Shown: positions 26,242 through 34,712, counted from the stretch's first letter. The stretch: 64,000 bases of DNA from Marvinbryantia formatexigens DSM 14469 (GCF_025148285.1 NZ_CP102268.1:744001-808000), one strand, 5' to 3'. The notes: generated by a model from the sequence alone, not told the origin. A program made the numbers and translations.

Positions 26242-27048
26242 TTACAGTACATCCGCGAAATGTACCTGCAGCCTGCGGAACAGCTTCAGTCCGAAGAAAA
26301 ATATCGTCAGTGTGAGCAGCCAGAAATAAACGGTCAGCAGCGGGTGCTGCCAGAATCCGACATGGTCAATCAGAGAATCCCGGAAGCCCTGCACAATGTA
26401 GAAAACCGGATTCAGCTTAAATATTTTTACAATGATGCCTGTCAGTCCCAGGTCTTCAAACGCCCACATAATCGGCGTCGCCCAGATGCCAACCTGCAGC
26501 GCAATATTAATAATCTGCCCAAGGTCGCGGAAAAAAACCACCACCGCGCTGGTAAAATATGAGAGCGCAAGCATCAGCATAAAAAGACTGAAGCTATAGT
26601 AAACAAGCTGCAGGGTGTACAGCGTCGGCGGATAGCCCATAAGAAGATAAATGAGAATGACCACCAGCACAAAAAACACATGCACAAAAACTGCCGAAAG
26701 TACCTTTACAAGCGGCAGTATGCGGATATTAAACACCACTTTTTTTACCAGATAATTATATTCCAGCAGCGCATTGGTCCCGCCCGTCAGACCCTCCTGG
26801 AAGAAGAACCACGGCACCAGCCCCGCCATCAGCCAGAGCACAAAGGGCACGCTGCGCTGTGCGCCGTCGCGCAGCGCCAGCCCGAACACAAACCAGTATA
26901 CGCAGACCGTGACAACCGGCTGGATAAACGCCCAGATCGTTCCAAGATAAGAACCGGCGTATCGTTTCTTAAAGTCATTTCTGGCAAGAGAAGCGATCAG
27001 CCTGCGGCTCTGATAAATTTCCTTAATCAGTAATTCCTGTTTCTTCAA
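26242..27048 (-). CDS. wzm: Polysaccharide ABC transporter permease, Wzm type (268 aa)
   Basis: An ABC-2 permease with six membrane segments. The start, LARNDFKKRYAGSYLGTIWAFIQP, and MWAFEDLGLTGIIVKIFKLNPVFYIVQGFRDSL near the end are typical of O-antigen and teichoic acid exporters (Wzm, TagG, RfbA-type). Length fits the family. It lies 4 nt after rfbC and 108 nt before wzt, in the same operon. With Wzt it should flip the finished chain across the membrane, so this cluster is ABC-transporter dependent and not Wzx/Wzy type; no wzx or wzy was seen. Confidence 0.92.
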   Translation of the reverse strand: MKKQELLIKEIYQSRRLIASLARNDFKKRYAGSYLGTIWAFIQPVVTVCVYWFVFGLALRDGAQRSVPFVLWLMAGLVPWFFFQEGLTGGTNALLEYNYLVKKVVFNIRILPLVKVLSAVFVHVFFVLVVILIYLLMGYPPTLYTLQLVYYSFSLFMLMLALSYFTSAVVVFFRDLGQIINIALQVGIWATPIMWAFEDLGLTGIIVKIFKLNPVFYIVQGFRDSLIDHVGFWQHPLLTVYFWLLTLTIFFFGLKLFRRLQVHFADVL

Positions 27049-27052
27049 TATA

Positions 27053-27613
27053 TCACTCCCGCGCCTTACTGTATTCCCGGATGCCGCCCCACTTCCGGTC
27101 TTTTTCCGAAATAGTCAGCTCCATGCCTTCCTGTATCGGCCATGCGACGCCGATATCGGGATCGTTCCACATCAGACCTCCCTCATCATTCGGATGGTAA
27201 AAGTCTGTACATTTGTAGGCAAATTCCGCATAATCGGAAAGCACCAGAAAACCGTGCGCAAAATTTTTCGGTATAAAAAACTGCTTTTTGTTTTCCGCTG
27301 AAAGAATCTCGCCGTGCCATTTTCCGTAGGTGGCTGAACCCGGACGCAAATCTACCGCCACATCAAATACCTCGCCGGAAACTACCCGCACCAGCTTGTC
27401 CTGCGGGAAATTAATCTGAAAATGGAGCCCGCGCAGAACGCCCTTTTTCGACGCGGACTGATTATCCTGCACAAATTCCATATCAATCCCCGCCGCCTTA
27501 TAATCGTTATAATTATAGGTTTCCATAAAATAGCCGCGTTCATCCCCGAAAACCGCCGGCGTGATAACCTTCAGCCCCTCTATCTCACATGTTTCTACTG
27601 TTATCTTTCCCAT
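27053..27613 (-). CDS. rfbC: dTDP-4-dehydrorhamnose 3,5-epimerase (186 aa)
   Basis: Third step of dTDP-L-rhamnose synthesis. The cupin-type fold shows FMETYNYNDY, FVQDNQSASKKGVLRGLHFQ, GEVFDVAVDLRPGSATYGKW and FIPKNFAHGFLVL, including the conserved His of RGLHFQ and the active-site Tyr and Asp residues. Length fits. I use the ATG at 27613 with GAAGGA 7 nt upstream, not the TTG 15 nt earlier. It sits between rfbA and the exporter permease, in the order rfbD, rfbB, rfbA, rfbC along transcription. Confidence 0.95.
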   Translation of the reverse strand: MGKITVETCEIEGLKVITPAVFGDERGYFMETYNYNDYKAAGIDMEFVQDNQSASKKGVLRGLHFQINFPQDKLVRVVSGEVFDVAVDLRPGSATYGKWHGEILSAENKKQFFIPKNFAHGFLVLSDYAEFAYKCTDFYHPNDEGGLMWNDPDIGVAWPIQEGMELTISEKDRKWGGIREYSKARE

Positions 27614-27754
27614 TGTTCCATCCTTCAATCTTATGCTTCTTCTGATTTATAATATCGGTCCTGCTCATCCATGTTTGTGCAGGTTCTGTTCCCGGAATGT
27701 GGTATCCCAGGCTGCCCTGAATCTGCACAGGTGCAAACGGTCCCGGCATCGTAT

Positions 27755-28624
27755 CTACAACCCCTGAGCCACTTCCACCAGATACTGCCCGTAAGCGGTC
27801 TTCAGAAGCGGCTCCGCCAGCTTCAGAAGCTGCTCTTTTGTGATAAAGCCTCTCTTGTAGGCAATTTCTTCAATGCAGGAAATGTAAAGCCCCTGCCGTT
27901 TCTGGAAAGCCGCGACAAAATCCGCCGCGTCCAGCAGAGAATCGTGGTTTCCGGTATCCAGCCACGCAAAACCGCGTCCAAGCGTCTCCACCTGCAGCAT
28001 GCCGCGGCGGAGATATTCATTGTTTACGCTGGTAATCTCGATTTCTCCACGCGCGCTCGGCTTTACATTCTTCGCAATCTCCACCACATCGTTGTCGTAG
28101 AAATACAGCCCCGGAACCGCATAGTTGCTCTTCGGATGCTCCGGCTTTTCCTCGATGGAAAGAGCTTTTCCATTCTCGTCAAACTCCACTACCCCGTATG
28201 CACGCGGGTCGCGCACATAATATCCGAAGATGGTCGCTCCGCTCTCGCGCGCCGCCACCGTCTGCAGTACCCGTGAAAAGCTCTGTCCATAAAAAATATT
28301 ATCGCCGAGCACAAGCGCCACACGGTCTGTGCCGATAAAATCTCTTCCTATTATAAAAGCGTCCGCCAGTCCGCGCGGCTCCTCCTGAATGGCATAGCTG
28401 AAGGAAAGTCCAAGCTGCTCGCCGCTCCCGAACAATTCCTCGAATGTCTTAATGTCCCGCGGCGTAGAAATAATCAGTATCTCGCGGATGCCTGCCAGCA
28501 TCAGCGTGGACAGCGGGTAATAAATCATCGGTTTATCGTAAACCGGCATAATCTGCTTTGAGATTGCCTTTGTAAGCGGATACAGCCTTGTGCCGCTGCC
28601 GCCCGCCAGTATAATTCCTTTCAT
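27755..28624 (-). CDS. rfbA: Glucose-1-phosphate thymidylyltransferase (289 aa)
   Basis: First step of dTDP-rhamnose synthesis: dTTP and glucose-1-phosphate to dTDP-glucose. The signature [17 protein letters not shown] opens the protein, with [19 protein letters not shown] and [11 protein letters not shown] following. Trp-Leu-Asp-Thr-Gly-x-His ([15 protein letters not shown]) is the conserved allosteric and active-site region. The family's usual length is about 290 aa. The gene is 48 nt after rfbB. About 140 nt separate it from rfbC; no terminator is seen there. Confidence 0.96.
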   Translation of the reverse strand: MKGIILAGGSGTRLYPLTKAISKQIMPVYDKPMIYYPLSTLMLAGIREILIISTPRDIKTFEELFGSGEQLGLSFSYAIQEEPRGLADAFIIGRDFIGTDRVALVLGDNIFYGQSFSRVLQTVAARESGATIFGYYVRDPRAYGVVEFDENGKALSIEEKPEHPKSNYAVPGLYFYDNDVVEIAKNVKPSARGEIEITSVNNEYLRRGMLQVETLGRGFAWLDTGNHDSLLDAADFVAAFQKRQGLYISCIEEIAYKRGFITKEQLLKLAEPLLKTAYGQYLVEVAQGL

Positions 28625-28672
28625 TTTAAAATGTCCTCCGTATATTCCACTCCGGCTCCTGCCGCCGCCCGC

Positions 28673-29761
28673 TTACTGTTGTGTACCTGCGTACATTTCG
28701 TCGTAATACTTCTGATAATCCCCGCTGGTGACATTCTTCATCCAGTCCTCGTTTTCGAAATACCAGCGGATCGTCCGGCGGATGCCATCCTTAAACATCG
28801 TTTCCGGCTCCCATCCCAGCTCTCTGCGGATTTTATCCGGCGCGATCGCATAGCGGCGGTCATGCCCCTTGCGGTCGGTCACATAAGTAATCAGATTCTC
28901 ATTCACCAGCGCTTTGCGCGGGTCGTCGTCCGGCAGCATTTCCTTCAGCGTATCCAGAATAATGTGAATAATCTCAATATTCTGTTTTTCATTATGTCCG
29001 CCGATATTGTACGTTTCAAAAAGACGTCCCTTCTCCTGCACCATGTCGATGCCCTTGGCGTGGTCCTCCACATACAGCCAGTCGCGCACATTTTTGCCGT
29101 CGCCGTACACCGGCAGCTTTTTCCCCTGCAGCGCATTATTGATAATCAGCGGAATCAGCTTTTCCGGAAACTGGTACGGTCCGTAATTGTTGCTGCAATT
29201 TGTGATATTTGCCGGGAATTTATAGGTGTCCATATAGGATTTTACCAGCATATCCGAGGAAGCCTTGCTGGCTGAATACGGACTGTGCGGGTCGTAGGGC
29301 GTTGTCTCATAAAAATATTCCCCTTCGTTTTCCAGAGAACCGTACACTTCATCCGTGGAAACATGCAGGAACTTCTTGTCCGGCCGGAAGCTTCCGTCCG
29401 GCAGTTCCCACGCCGCTTTGGCAGCATTCAGCATCACCAGGGTGCCAAGCACATTGGTGCGCACAAAAACCTCCGGATTTTTGATGCTGCGGTCCACATG
29501 GCTCTCCGCCGCAAAATGCACGACCCGGTCAATATCATTTTCTTCAAAAATCTTTGTGATTGCCTCGCTGTCTGTAATATCAGCCTTCACAAACGTGTAG
29601 TTCTCACGCTTCTCCACATCCCGCAGGTTTTCCAGGTTGCCCGCATACGTCAGACAGTCTACATTAATAATGCGGATTTCATTGTCATATTTTTTAAACA
29701 TATAGTGAATATAATTGGAACCGATAAAGCCTGCGCCTCCGGTAACAAGGTACGTTCTCAT
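28673..29761 (-). CDS. rfbB: dTDP-glucose 4,6-dehydratase (362 aa)
   Basis: Second step of dTDP-rhamnose synthesis, and also the source of the 4-keto-6-deoxy sugar for the RffA transaminase. It is a short-chain dehydrogenase-type protein with TGGAGFIGSNYIHY (NAD binding), STDEVYG, and the catalytic YSASKASSD Tyr-xxx-Lys. NNYGPYQFPEKLIP is also conserved. I use the ATG at 29761 with GGGAGGAAGAAGG just upstream; the frame could start 18 nt earlier. A 14-nt gap separates it from rfbD. Confidence 0.96.
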   Translation of the reverse strand: MRTYLVTGGAGFIGSNYIHYMFKKYDNEIRIINVDCLTYAGNLENLRDVEKRENYTFVKADITDSEAITKIFEENDIDRVVHFAAESHVDRSIKNPEVFVRTNVLGTLVMLNAAKAAWELPDGSFRPDKKFLHVSTDEVYGSLENEGEYFYETTPYDPHSPYSASKASSDMLVKSYMDTYKFPANITNCSNNYGPYQFPEKLIPLIINNALQGKKLPVYGDGKNVRDWLYVEDHAKGIDMVQEKGRLFETYNIGGHNEKQNIEIIHIILDTLKEMLPDDDPRKALVNENLITYVTDRKGHDRRYAIAPDKIRRELGWEPETMFKDGIRRTIRWYFENEDWMKNVTSGDYQKYYDEMYAGTQQ

Positions 29762-29775
29762 CCTTCTTCCTCCCA

Positions 29776-30717
29776 TCATATATCAATCGCCTGCAGATAG
29801 CGGTGCAGGGCATCCTGCCAGACCGGCAGCGGCGTAAAGCCGTTTTCCGCCAGTTTTCTTTTATCCAGGCGGGAATTAAAGGGGCGCTTCGCTTTTGACA
29901 CACCGTATTCCTCCGTCGTGACAGGGCATACCTTTACATGCTCTTCGCTGTACTCCTTATGCCCCATCGCCTCCGCCTGACGGAATATTTCCTTCGTAAA
30001 CTCATACCAGCTGATGTAGCCGCCCTCATTTGTCGCATGGTAGTAACCGTACTTTTCCGTCTCAATCATGTCGACCAGCAGACGCGCCAGATCATAGGTA
30101 TAGGTGGGCGTTCCAACCTGGTCGCTTACCACACGGATGGTATCGTATTTTTTTCCGAGGTTCAGCATCGTGCGGATAAAATTCTTTCCATTTACGCCAA
30201 ACACCCAGGCGATACGCACAATAAAAAACTTCTCCAGCTGCTCCGCCACGGCAAGCTCGCCCTCCAGCTTCGTCTGCCCGTAAACATTCAGCGGCTTATA
30301 AGCTTTGCAGTCCGGCTCCCAGGGCTCTGTGCCCTGCCCGTCAAACACATAATCCGTGGAAAGATACAGCATTTTGCAGTCCAGCATTTTGCAGACGCGG
30401 GCGATATTGTCCGTCCCCGTCGCATTAACCAGCCGCACCTTCTCCACTTTGTCATCGTCCTCCGCCAGATCAACCGCCGTCCACGCCGCACAGTGCACCA
30501 CCGCGTCCGGAGCTGCCTCCCGCAGAGTCCTCTCAACCGCCGCCGCGTCGGTGATATCAAGCTGCACATACGGCATCTCTGTCACCGCGCTGCCATCCAC
30601 AATTCCGCTGTACTGCGGCGCAATGTCGCTTCCAATCCCCTCGTGCCCGCGCTTCGCCAGCTCGTTCATCACATCATGTCCGAGCTGCCCGCCGACACCA
30701 GTCACAAAAACCTTCAT
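29776..30717 (-). CDS. rfbD: dTDP-4-dehydrorhamnose reductase (313 aa)
   Basis: Last step of dTDP-L-rhamnose synthesis, NAD(P)H dependent. The Rossmann motif is VTGVGGQLGHDV. HCAAWTAVDLAEDD, STDYVFDG and the catalytic YGQTKLEGE follow, and VRIAWVFG is also conserved. It is slightly longer than the usual 280-300 aa because of an insertion near residues 30-55 (SDIAPQYSGIV region). It comes first of the four rhamnose genes. Confidence 0.94.
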   Translation of the reverse strand: MKVFVTGVGGQLGHDVMNELAKRGHEGIGSDIAPQYSGIVDGSAVTEMPYVQLDITDAAAVERTLREAAPDAVVHCAAWTAVDLAEDDDKVEKVRLVNATGTDNIARVCKMLDCKMLYLSTDYVFDGQGTEPWEPDCKAYKPLNVYGQTKLEGELAVAEQLEKFFIVRIAWVFGVNGKNFIRTMLNLGKKYDTIRVVSDQVGTPTYTYDLARLLVDMIETEKYGYYHATNEGGYISWYEFTKEIFRQAEAMGHKEYSEEHVKVCPVTTEEYGVSKAKRPFNSRLDKRKLAENGFTPLPVWQDALHRYLQAIDI

Positions 30718-30744
30718 AATCCCTTCCTCCGAAAATATCTTATT

Positions 30745-31686
30745 TTATCCGTTCTGCGCATCTATCCGGCTGTCTATCTTTCTGGATATCAGATACCGCG
30801 GTCTGCCCTTTACTTCCTCATAAATCTTGGAAATATAGTATCCGATAATGCCAAGGCTTATCATAATAATACTGCCGATCAATAAAATCAGCAGAATCAC
30901 CGTCGTAAAGCCTTCCACCGCATGTCCCATAAAATACTTTATCAGCGTCTGGATGCCAAGCACGATTCCAAGCAGAAATACCGCAATCCCGGCAAATGTC
31001 ACAACTTGCATGGGTGCAGAAGAAAACGCCACGATATTGGTGACAGCATACTTTATCAACGACCGTGTCGACCATTTGGATTCCCCTTCGGTGCGCTCCT
31101 GCACATCAAATTCCACCGATGTGGAACGGAAACCGATCCACGAAGACAGCGCCCGGAAAAATGCATTGCGCTCCGGCATTTCCAGAATCGCTTCCACCGC
31201 CCGCCGGTCCATCAGCTTAAAGTCCGACGCGCGCGACATATCTATCCCGACCGCTTTGGAAATAATCCTGTAAAACAGCCCCGCGCTCGCCCTATGCAGC
31301 GCGCTTTCCTTTCCGCGCGTTCTTTTTACGCCTTCCACAACCTCATAGCCATCTTCCCAGAGACGGTACATTTCCACCAGCGTCTCCGGCGGATGCTGCA
31401 GGTCGCAGTCCATCACAACGCAGCAATCGCCCTTTGCATTGGCAAGTCCGGCAAACATCGCCGCCTCTTTTCCAAAATTACGCGAAAAGTGAACCCCCGT
31501 AATATGCGGGTTTTCCTTCGCTGTTTCCTCAATCTTTCTCCATGTTGTATCCTTTGAGCCATCATCCACAAACACAAGCTCATAAGAAATCCGGGCGTCA
31601 TCCAGCACCTTTCCTATTTCCTGTGCAGCCCGGACAATCATTTTTTCCTCATTATACGCCGGCAGAACAACAGACAGCATTTTCAT
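30745..31686 (-). CDS. Polyprenyl-phosphate glycosyltransferase, GtrB/DPM1 type (313 aa)
   Basis: A GT2 enzyme of the DPM1-like/GtrB group, which loads undecaprenyl phosphate with a hexose for later transfer outside the membrane. It shows LSVVLPAYNEEKMI, FVDDGSKDTTW, HFSRNFGKEAAMFAG and CDLQHPPE (DxD region). Two membrane segments lie at the C-terminal end (about 228-290). This fits a donor role for the YfhO-like GT-C protein in the same operon. The ATG at 31686 follows AAGGAAG. It is the first gene of the large polysaccharide operon. Confidence 0.9.
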   Translation of the reverse strand: MKMLSVVLPAYNEEKMIVRAAQEIGKVLDDARISYELVFVDDGSKDTTWRKIEETAKENPHITGVHFSRNFGKEAAMFAGLANAKGDCCVVMDCDLQHPPETLVEMYRLWEDGYEVVEGVKRTRGKESALHRASAGLFYRIISKAVGIDMSRASDFKLMDRRAVEAILEMPERNAFFRALSSWIGFRSTSVEFDVQERTEGESKWSTRSLIKYAVTNIVAFSSAPMQVVTFAGIAVFLLGIVLGIQTLIKYFMGHAVEGFTTVILLILLIGSIIMISLGIIGYYISKIYEEVKGRPRYLISRKIDSRIDAQNG

Positions 31687-31796
31687 AGCCAGCACTTCCT
31701 TTCTGAATTCAAGCCGCTCTGTTTTGCAGAACAGCGCTTATCCGGACTGTTTCCTTTCTTTCTGTCATGTTTCCGGACGTTATGCTGTTCGAAAGC

Positions 31797-31802
31797 ATTA
31801 TA
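31797..31802 (-). promoter_or_regulatory. Candidate -10 box of the large polysaccharide operon
   Basis: A perfect TATAAT on the minus strand about 110 nt before the ATG at 31686. The -35 region at 17 nt (TGGCAA) is weak, so the promoter may need an activator or use another sigma factor. Confidence 0.45.
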
Positions 31803-31873
31803 TCATAGGATATGCCTGTTTGCCATACCCAAAATATTTCTTTATACGTTTTTAAGAAATTTTTATTATTTTA

Positions 31874-31902
31874 TTGACATCATAAATATTTTATGATACC
31901 AT
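31874..31902 (+). promoter_or_regulatory. Plus-strand promoter-like site with a palindromic spacer
   Basis: TTGACA, 17 nt, TACCAT. The spacer is nearly filled by a perfect inverted repeat, ATCATAAA-TAT-TTTATGAT (31879-31897), a classic repressor position. No plus-strand gene follows before the terminator hairpin at about 32.0 kb, so any product would be a short RNA. It may instead be an operator for the minus-strand genes. Confidence 0.4.
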
Positions 31903-32000
31903 CTTTTTAATCAATTATGTTTTTACAAAGAACGTGCCAAAAATGTGCCGCATAAGCAACATCCCTCCCGATATAAGAAAAACAGCAGGTCCGGCACATA

Positions 32001-32044
32001 AGAAAAAACGGCAAAAGATATCCGCTGATATCCTTTCTGCCGTT
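32001..32044 (-). terminator. Intrinsic terminator downstream of the Spo0A-C-like gene and repeat
   Basis: The stem pairs AACGGCA (32007-32013) with TGCCGTT (32038-32044), with inner GATATC arms. On the minus strand it is followed by a TTTTTTCTT tail. It lies past the 36-nt repeat array, so the array is probably transcribed with the Spo0A-C-like gene. Confidence 0.8.
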
Positions 32045-32076
32045 GCTCTTCCTTTGTTTTTATATGAATTTTACAG

Positions 32077-32256
32077 ATGAATGTGTCCCACCGAATGGCT
32101 GTACTCTGCCGGATAGATGTATCCCACCGGATAGCTGTACTTTGCCGGATAGATGTATCCCACCGGATAACTGTACTTTGCCGGATAGATATATCCCACC
32201 GGATAGCTGTACTTTGCCGGATAGATATATCCCATTGGATGACTGTACTCTGCCGG
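32077..32256 (-). repeat. 36-nt tandem repeat, five copies, built from 18-nt halves
   Basis: Copies start at 32077, 32113, 32149, 32185 and 32221. Each consists of two related 18-mers beginning CCGGATAGATGTA and CCGGATAGCTGTA. The first and last copies are more divergent than the inner three. Several frames on both strands stay open through the array because 36 is a multiple of three. A minus-strand frame starting at 32262, 8 nt past the Spo0A-C-like stop, would give a Tyr/Pro-rich peptide of 12-residue repeats, but its ribosome binding site is poor. Strand assignment follows the likely transcript. Confidence 0.85.
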
Positions 32257-32270
32257 ATGCATTTTCCGGT

Positions 32271-32615
32271 TCAGTTTTGCGATTTTTCATTTTCCAGAAC
32301 GCGGACGATGATTCCGATAAATTCTTTCGGATACGGTTTCTGCGCTTCCCACGCGGAGCAGCCCGTCCACTCGATAATCCGCTCTTTTCCGCCGTTATTC
32401 CAGAAATGGTCGCGTAAAGTACGGATATCTTTATTCACGTTTGAAAGAGTGGTATGATTTGCCTCTGCAATCGGAGTGTAAATCTGTTTGCACACATCCG
32501 TCAGCCGTTCCGGATTTTCCGCTGCAAGCATTACAGCCTGTACAAAATAGGAATACCCTTTATAATGCTCAAATGCACCGACACTGTAAAGCAAGCTCTC
32601 AATCTTGTCTTTCAT
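32271..32615 (-). CDS. Stand-alone Spo0A C-terminal-domain-like protein (114 aa)
   Basis: The whole protein matches the layout of the Spo0A DNA-binding domain: an opening IxxLLxSVGAFEHYKGYSYFVQAV, then TDVCKQIYTPIAEANHTTLSNVNKDIRTLRDHFW (the region of the recognition helix) and a WEAQKPYPKEFIGIIV end. There is no receiver domain and no sign that one has been lost, since an AAAGGAG site precedes the ATG by 11 nt. It could bind 0A-box-like DNA or act as a competitor of Spo0A. Assignment is from motif pattern only. Confidence 0.7.
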   Translation of the reverse strand: MKDKIESLLYSVGAFEHYKGYSYFVQAVMLAAENPERLTDVCKQIYTPIAEANHTTLSNVNKDIRTLRDHFWNNGGKERIIEWTGCSAWEAQKPYPKEFIGIIVRVLENEKSQN

Positions 32616-32727
32616 AGCAAATTTCTCCTTTGTAAAATTTTCTTTTATCTTACGGAGAATTTACATATATTTCCACTCTTTAGCCATTATTAAACTTTTA
32701 TAGACCAGAAAATGCTTTTGCCATATT

Positions 32728-33633
32728 CTATTCCCTCTGCTTCTCAATTCCCGCTTCTTTCACCACATTCACAAAACGCAGCACATCCTCCGGCGCGTTC
32801 AAGCTGTATAAAAGCCCGTAAGGAATGCTGTAGTCCCAGTTTACCGGAACCGAGACCAGGCCGGGATGCACATCCTGCCAGCATTCGATGGTAAGCAGCA
32901 CATTGCCCGTTTCCGCACAGCGGTTAAAAACAGACATATCGTAAAACTGTGGCGTATCTTCGATATGTATCTGCGGATGATTCCGTTCCAGGTCATTGCG
33001 GATAAAATCATTGACCCCGGAATCCCCGCGCGCAACCATCATCAGCGTTTCTCCGTACAGATCCTTAACATCAATCCGCTTTCTCGAAGCAAGACGGTGT
33101 CCTCCCGGTACCGCCACCATTTTCCGGTATCTGCCAAGCGGCAGAAATCTGCAGAGCGACAGCCACGCTTTCGAATCGCACACTCCTATCAGAAAATCAA
33201 ACTTTTTCCCAAGCTGCCCGATTTCAGACAGGATGCCCTCATGATTGTCCTCAAAAGGCACCAGATGAAGCTTATAATCAGGAAAGCTTTTGTTTACGCG
33301 ATACCACAGATCCATAAAAGGCTTTGCCGGATTCAGCAGAGACGTGCCCACGCAGAATGTCGTATCATAGGAATGTGCGGCGGCATTTGCATCCGCAATG
33401 GATTTTCGTGAGTAATCTATCAGGAATTTTGCGTCCCTGTAAATCACTTCCCCCGCCGGAGTCAGACGGATGCCCGCCGGGGTCCGTTCAATCAGCTTCA
33501 GATTCAGATGTGCTTCCAGTGTGTTCATCTGTTTCATAACGGCAGTCGGCGAAATATACAGCTTCTCCGCCGCTTTTGTAAAGCTCCCGCAGTCGGCGGC
33601 AGCAATAAACGTATCCAGTAAGGGATTGTACAT
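32728..33633 (-). CDS. LysR family transcriptional regulator (301 aa)
   Basis: The N-terminal winged helix-turn-helix (about 1-60) contains FIAAADCGSFTKAAEKLYISPTAVMKQMNTLEAHL. A type 2 periplasmic-binding-like effector domain (about 90-295) follows. It is divergent from the flavodoxin/cupin pair, the usual arrangement for a LysR protein controlling its neighbour. A near-consensus promoter lies 34-62 nt upstream. The effector is unknown; redox or aromatic metabolites are possible given its neighbours. Confidence 0.92.
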   Translation of the reverse strand: MYNPLLDTFIAAADCGSFTKAAEKLYISPTAVMKQMNTLEAHLNLKLIERTPAGIRLTPAGEVIYRDAKFLIDYSRKSIADANAAAHSYDTTFCVGTSLLNPAKPFMDLWYRVNKSFPDYKLHLVPFEDNHEGILSEIGQLGKKFDFLIGVCDSKAWLSLCRFLPLGRYRKMVAVPGGHRLASRKRIDVKDLYGETLMMVARGDSGVNDFIRNDLERNHPQIHIEDTPQFYDMSVFNRCAETGNVLLTIECWQDVHPGLVSVPVNWDYSIPYGLLYSLNAPEDVLRFVNVVKEAGIEKQRE

Positions 33634-33666
33634 ACAGCACCTCCATATAAACTTTTAGTTAATACT

Positions 33667-33695
33667 ATTATAACCCGGCGGAGATTCCCTGTCAA
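33667..33695 (-). promoter_or_regulatory. Consensus sigma-A promoter of the LysR gene
   Basis: A perfect TTGACA and a perfect TATAAT with a 17-nt spacer on the minus strand. It shares the 102-nt gap with the divergent flavodoxin gene, whose own -35 is poor, as expected for a LysR-activated promoter. Confidence 0.85.
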
Positions 33696-33735
33696 GAAAA
33701 TACGTGGTATAGTAAAGGCAGAAGGAGGTTGTGAT

Positions 33736-34239
33736 ATGGCAAAAGAACTGATTGCTTTTTATTCCAGAGCAGACGAAAATTATGTAAACGGCACAATCAA
33801 AACATTGAAGACCGGCAACACGGAGATTGCCGCCGGTATTATCCAGAAGCTGACAGGTGCGGATTTGTTTAAAATAGAACAGGTGAAGCCATACGCGAAA
33901 AGCTACAACGAATGCATCGCGCAGGCGCAGGCTGACCAGCAGAGAAACGCCCGCCCGGAGCTTTTGCATTACCCGGAGAGCATAAGCCAGTATGATGTTA
34001 TTTATCTCGGCTATCCGAATTACTGGAGTACCATGCCGATGGCGGTCTTTACTTTTCTGGAGCATTTTGACTTCAGTCAGAAAATAATCCGTCCCTTCTG
34101 CACTCACGAGGGCAGCGGCATGGGCAGCAGCATCGGGGATATCCAGAGGCTCTGCCCGGCGGCAGTTGTAAAGGACGGTCTTGCTCTACGCGGCGGCAGC
34201 ATCCTGCGCTCAGAGCATGAAATTGAAAAATGGATATAG
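33736..34239 (+). CDS. Flavodoxin family protein (167 aa)
   Basis: A flavodoxin-like fold beginning KELIAFYSRADENYVNG, in place of the usual TGNT loop, with IEQVKPYAKSYNECI and YDVIYLGYPNYWSTMPMAVFTFLE, a pattern common in long-chain NAD(P)H/FMN flavodoxins of gut clostridia. GSGMGSSIGDIQRLCP is the second FMN loop. It should carry electrons or reduce quinone-like compounds in the cytoplasm. GGAGG precedes the ATG. Co-transcribed with the cupin gene 12 nt downstream. Confidence 0.9.
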   Translation: MAKELIAFYSRADENYVNGTIKTLKTGNTEIAAGIIQKLTGADLFKIEQVKPYAKSYNECIAQAQADQQRNARPELLHYPESISQYDVIYLGYPNYWSTMPMAVFTFLEHFDFSQKIIRPFCTHEGSGMGSSIGDIQRLCPAAVVKDGLALRGGSILRSEHEIEKWI

Positions 34240-34251
34240 GAGGTAATTATC

Positions 34252-34662
34252 ATGAACGAAAAAGAAATGAGTGTTTTTCCGCAGGGCGGACCAAATGATG
34301 CTTTTGCGCAGTATTTTACCGGTCAGAGCTATCTTCATATGCTCTCCACCGAGCAGGTTTCCATCGGCAATGTAACCTTTGAGCCAAAATGTCGCAACAA
34401 CTGGCATATCCATCAGGCTGCAAGCGGCGGCGGACAAATGCTGCTCGTTACTGCCGGCCGCGGATGGTATCAGGAATGGGGAAAGCCCGCAAGAGCGCTG
34501 CTCCCCGGCGATGTTGTCCATATTCCTGCCGGGGTAAAGCACTGGCATGGCGCAGCAGCCGATTCCTGGTTCCAGCATCTGGCAATCGAAGTGCCGGGCG
34601 AAAACTGCAAAACGCAGTGGTGCGAGCCGGTTTCTGATGAAGAATACGAAAATTTGCAATAA
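34252..34662 (+). CDS. Cupin domain protein (136 aa)
   Basis: A single beta-barrel cupin (about residues 40-125). The two metal motifs are visible: NNWHIHQAASGGGQMLLVTAGRGWYQ with its two His and Gln/Glu-equivalent positions, and DVVHIPAGVKHWHGA with the last His. The GGAGGT site lies 7 nt upstream of the ATG. Such cupins often sit with flavodoxins and carboxymuconolactone decarboxylases in clostridial redox operons; the substrate is unknown. Confidence 0.9.
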   Translation: MNEKEMSVFPQGGPNDAFAQYFTGQSYLHMLSTEQVSIGNVTFEPKCRNNWHIHQAASGGGQMLLVTAGRGWYQEWGKPARALLPGDVVHIPAGVKHWHGAAADSWFQHLAIEVPGENCKTQWCEPVSDEEYENLQ

Positions 34663-34683
34663 TTTACTCCGTTAAAATAATCC

Positions 34684-34712
34684 TTGCATCCTGCCGCCGG
34701 ATAAATTATAGT
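34684..34712 (+). promoter_or_regulatory. Promoter of Uma2 copy 1
   Basis: TTGCAT, 17 nt, TATAGT, about 60 nt before the ATG at 34774. The CCTTGCATCCTGC block and the following GCCNGAT are shared with the antisense-RNA promoter at 35502. Confidence 0.65.

Noticed and set aside
32077-32256. CRISPR array
   Set aside because: The 36-nt units are contiguous without unique spacers and no cas gene is nearby.
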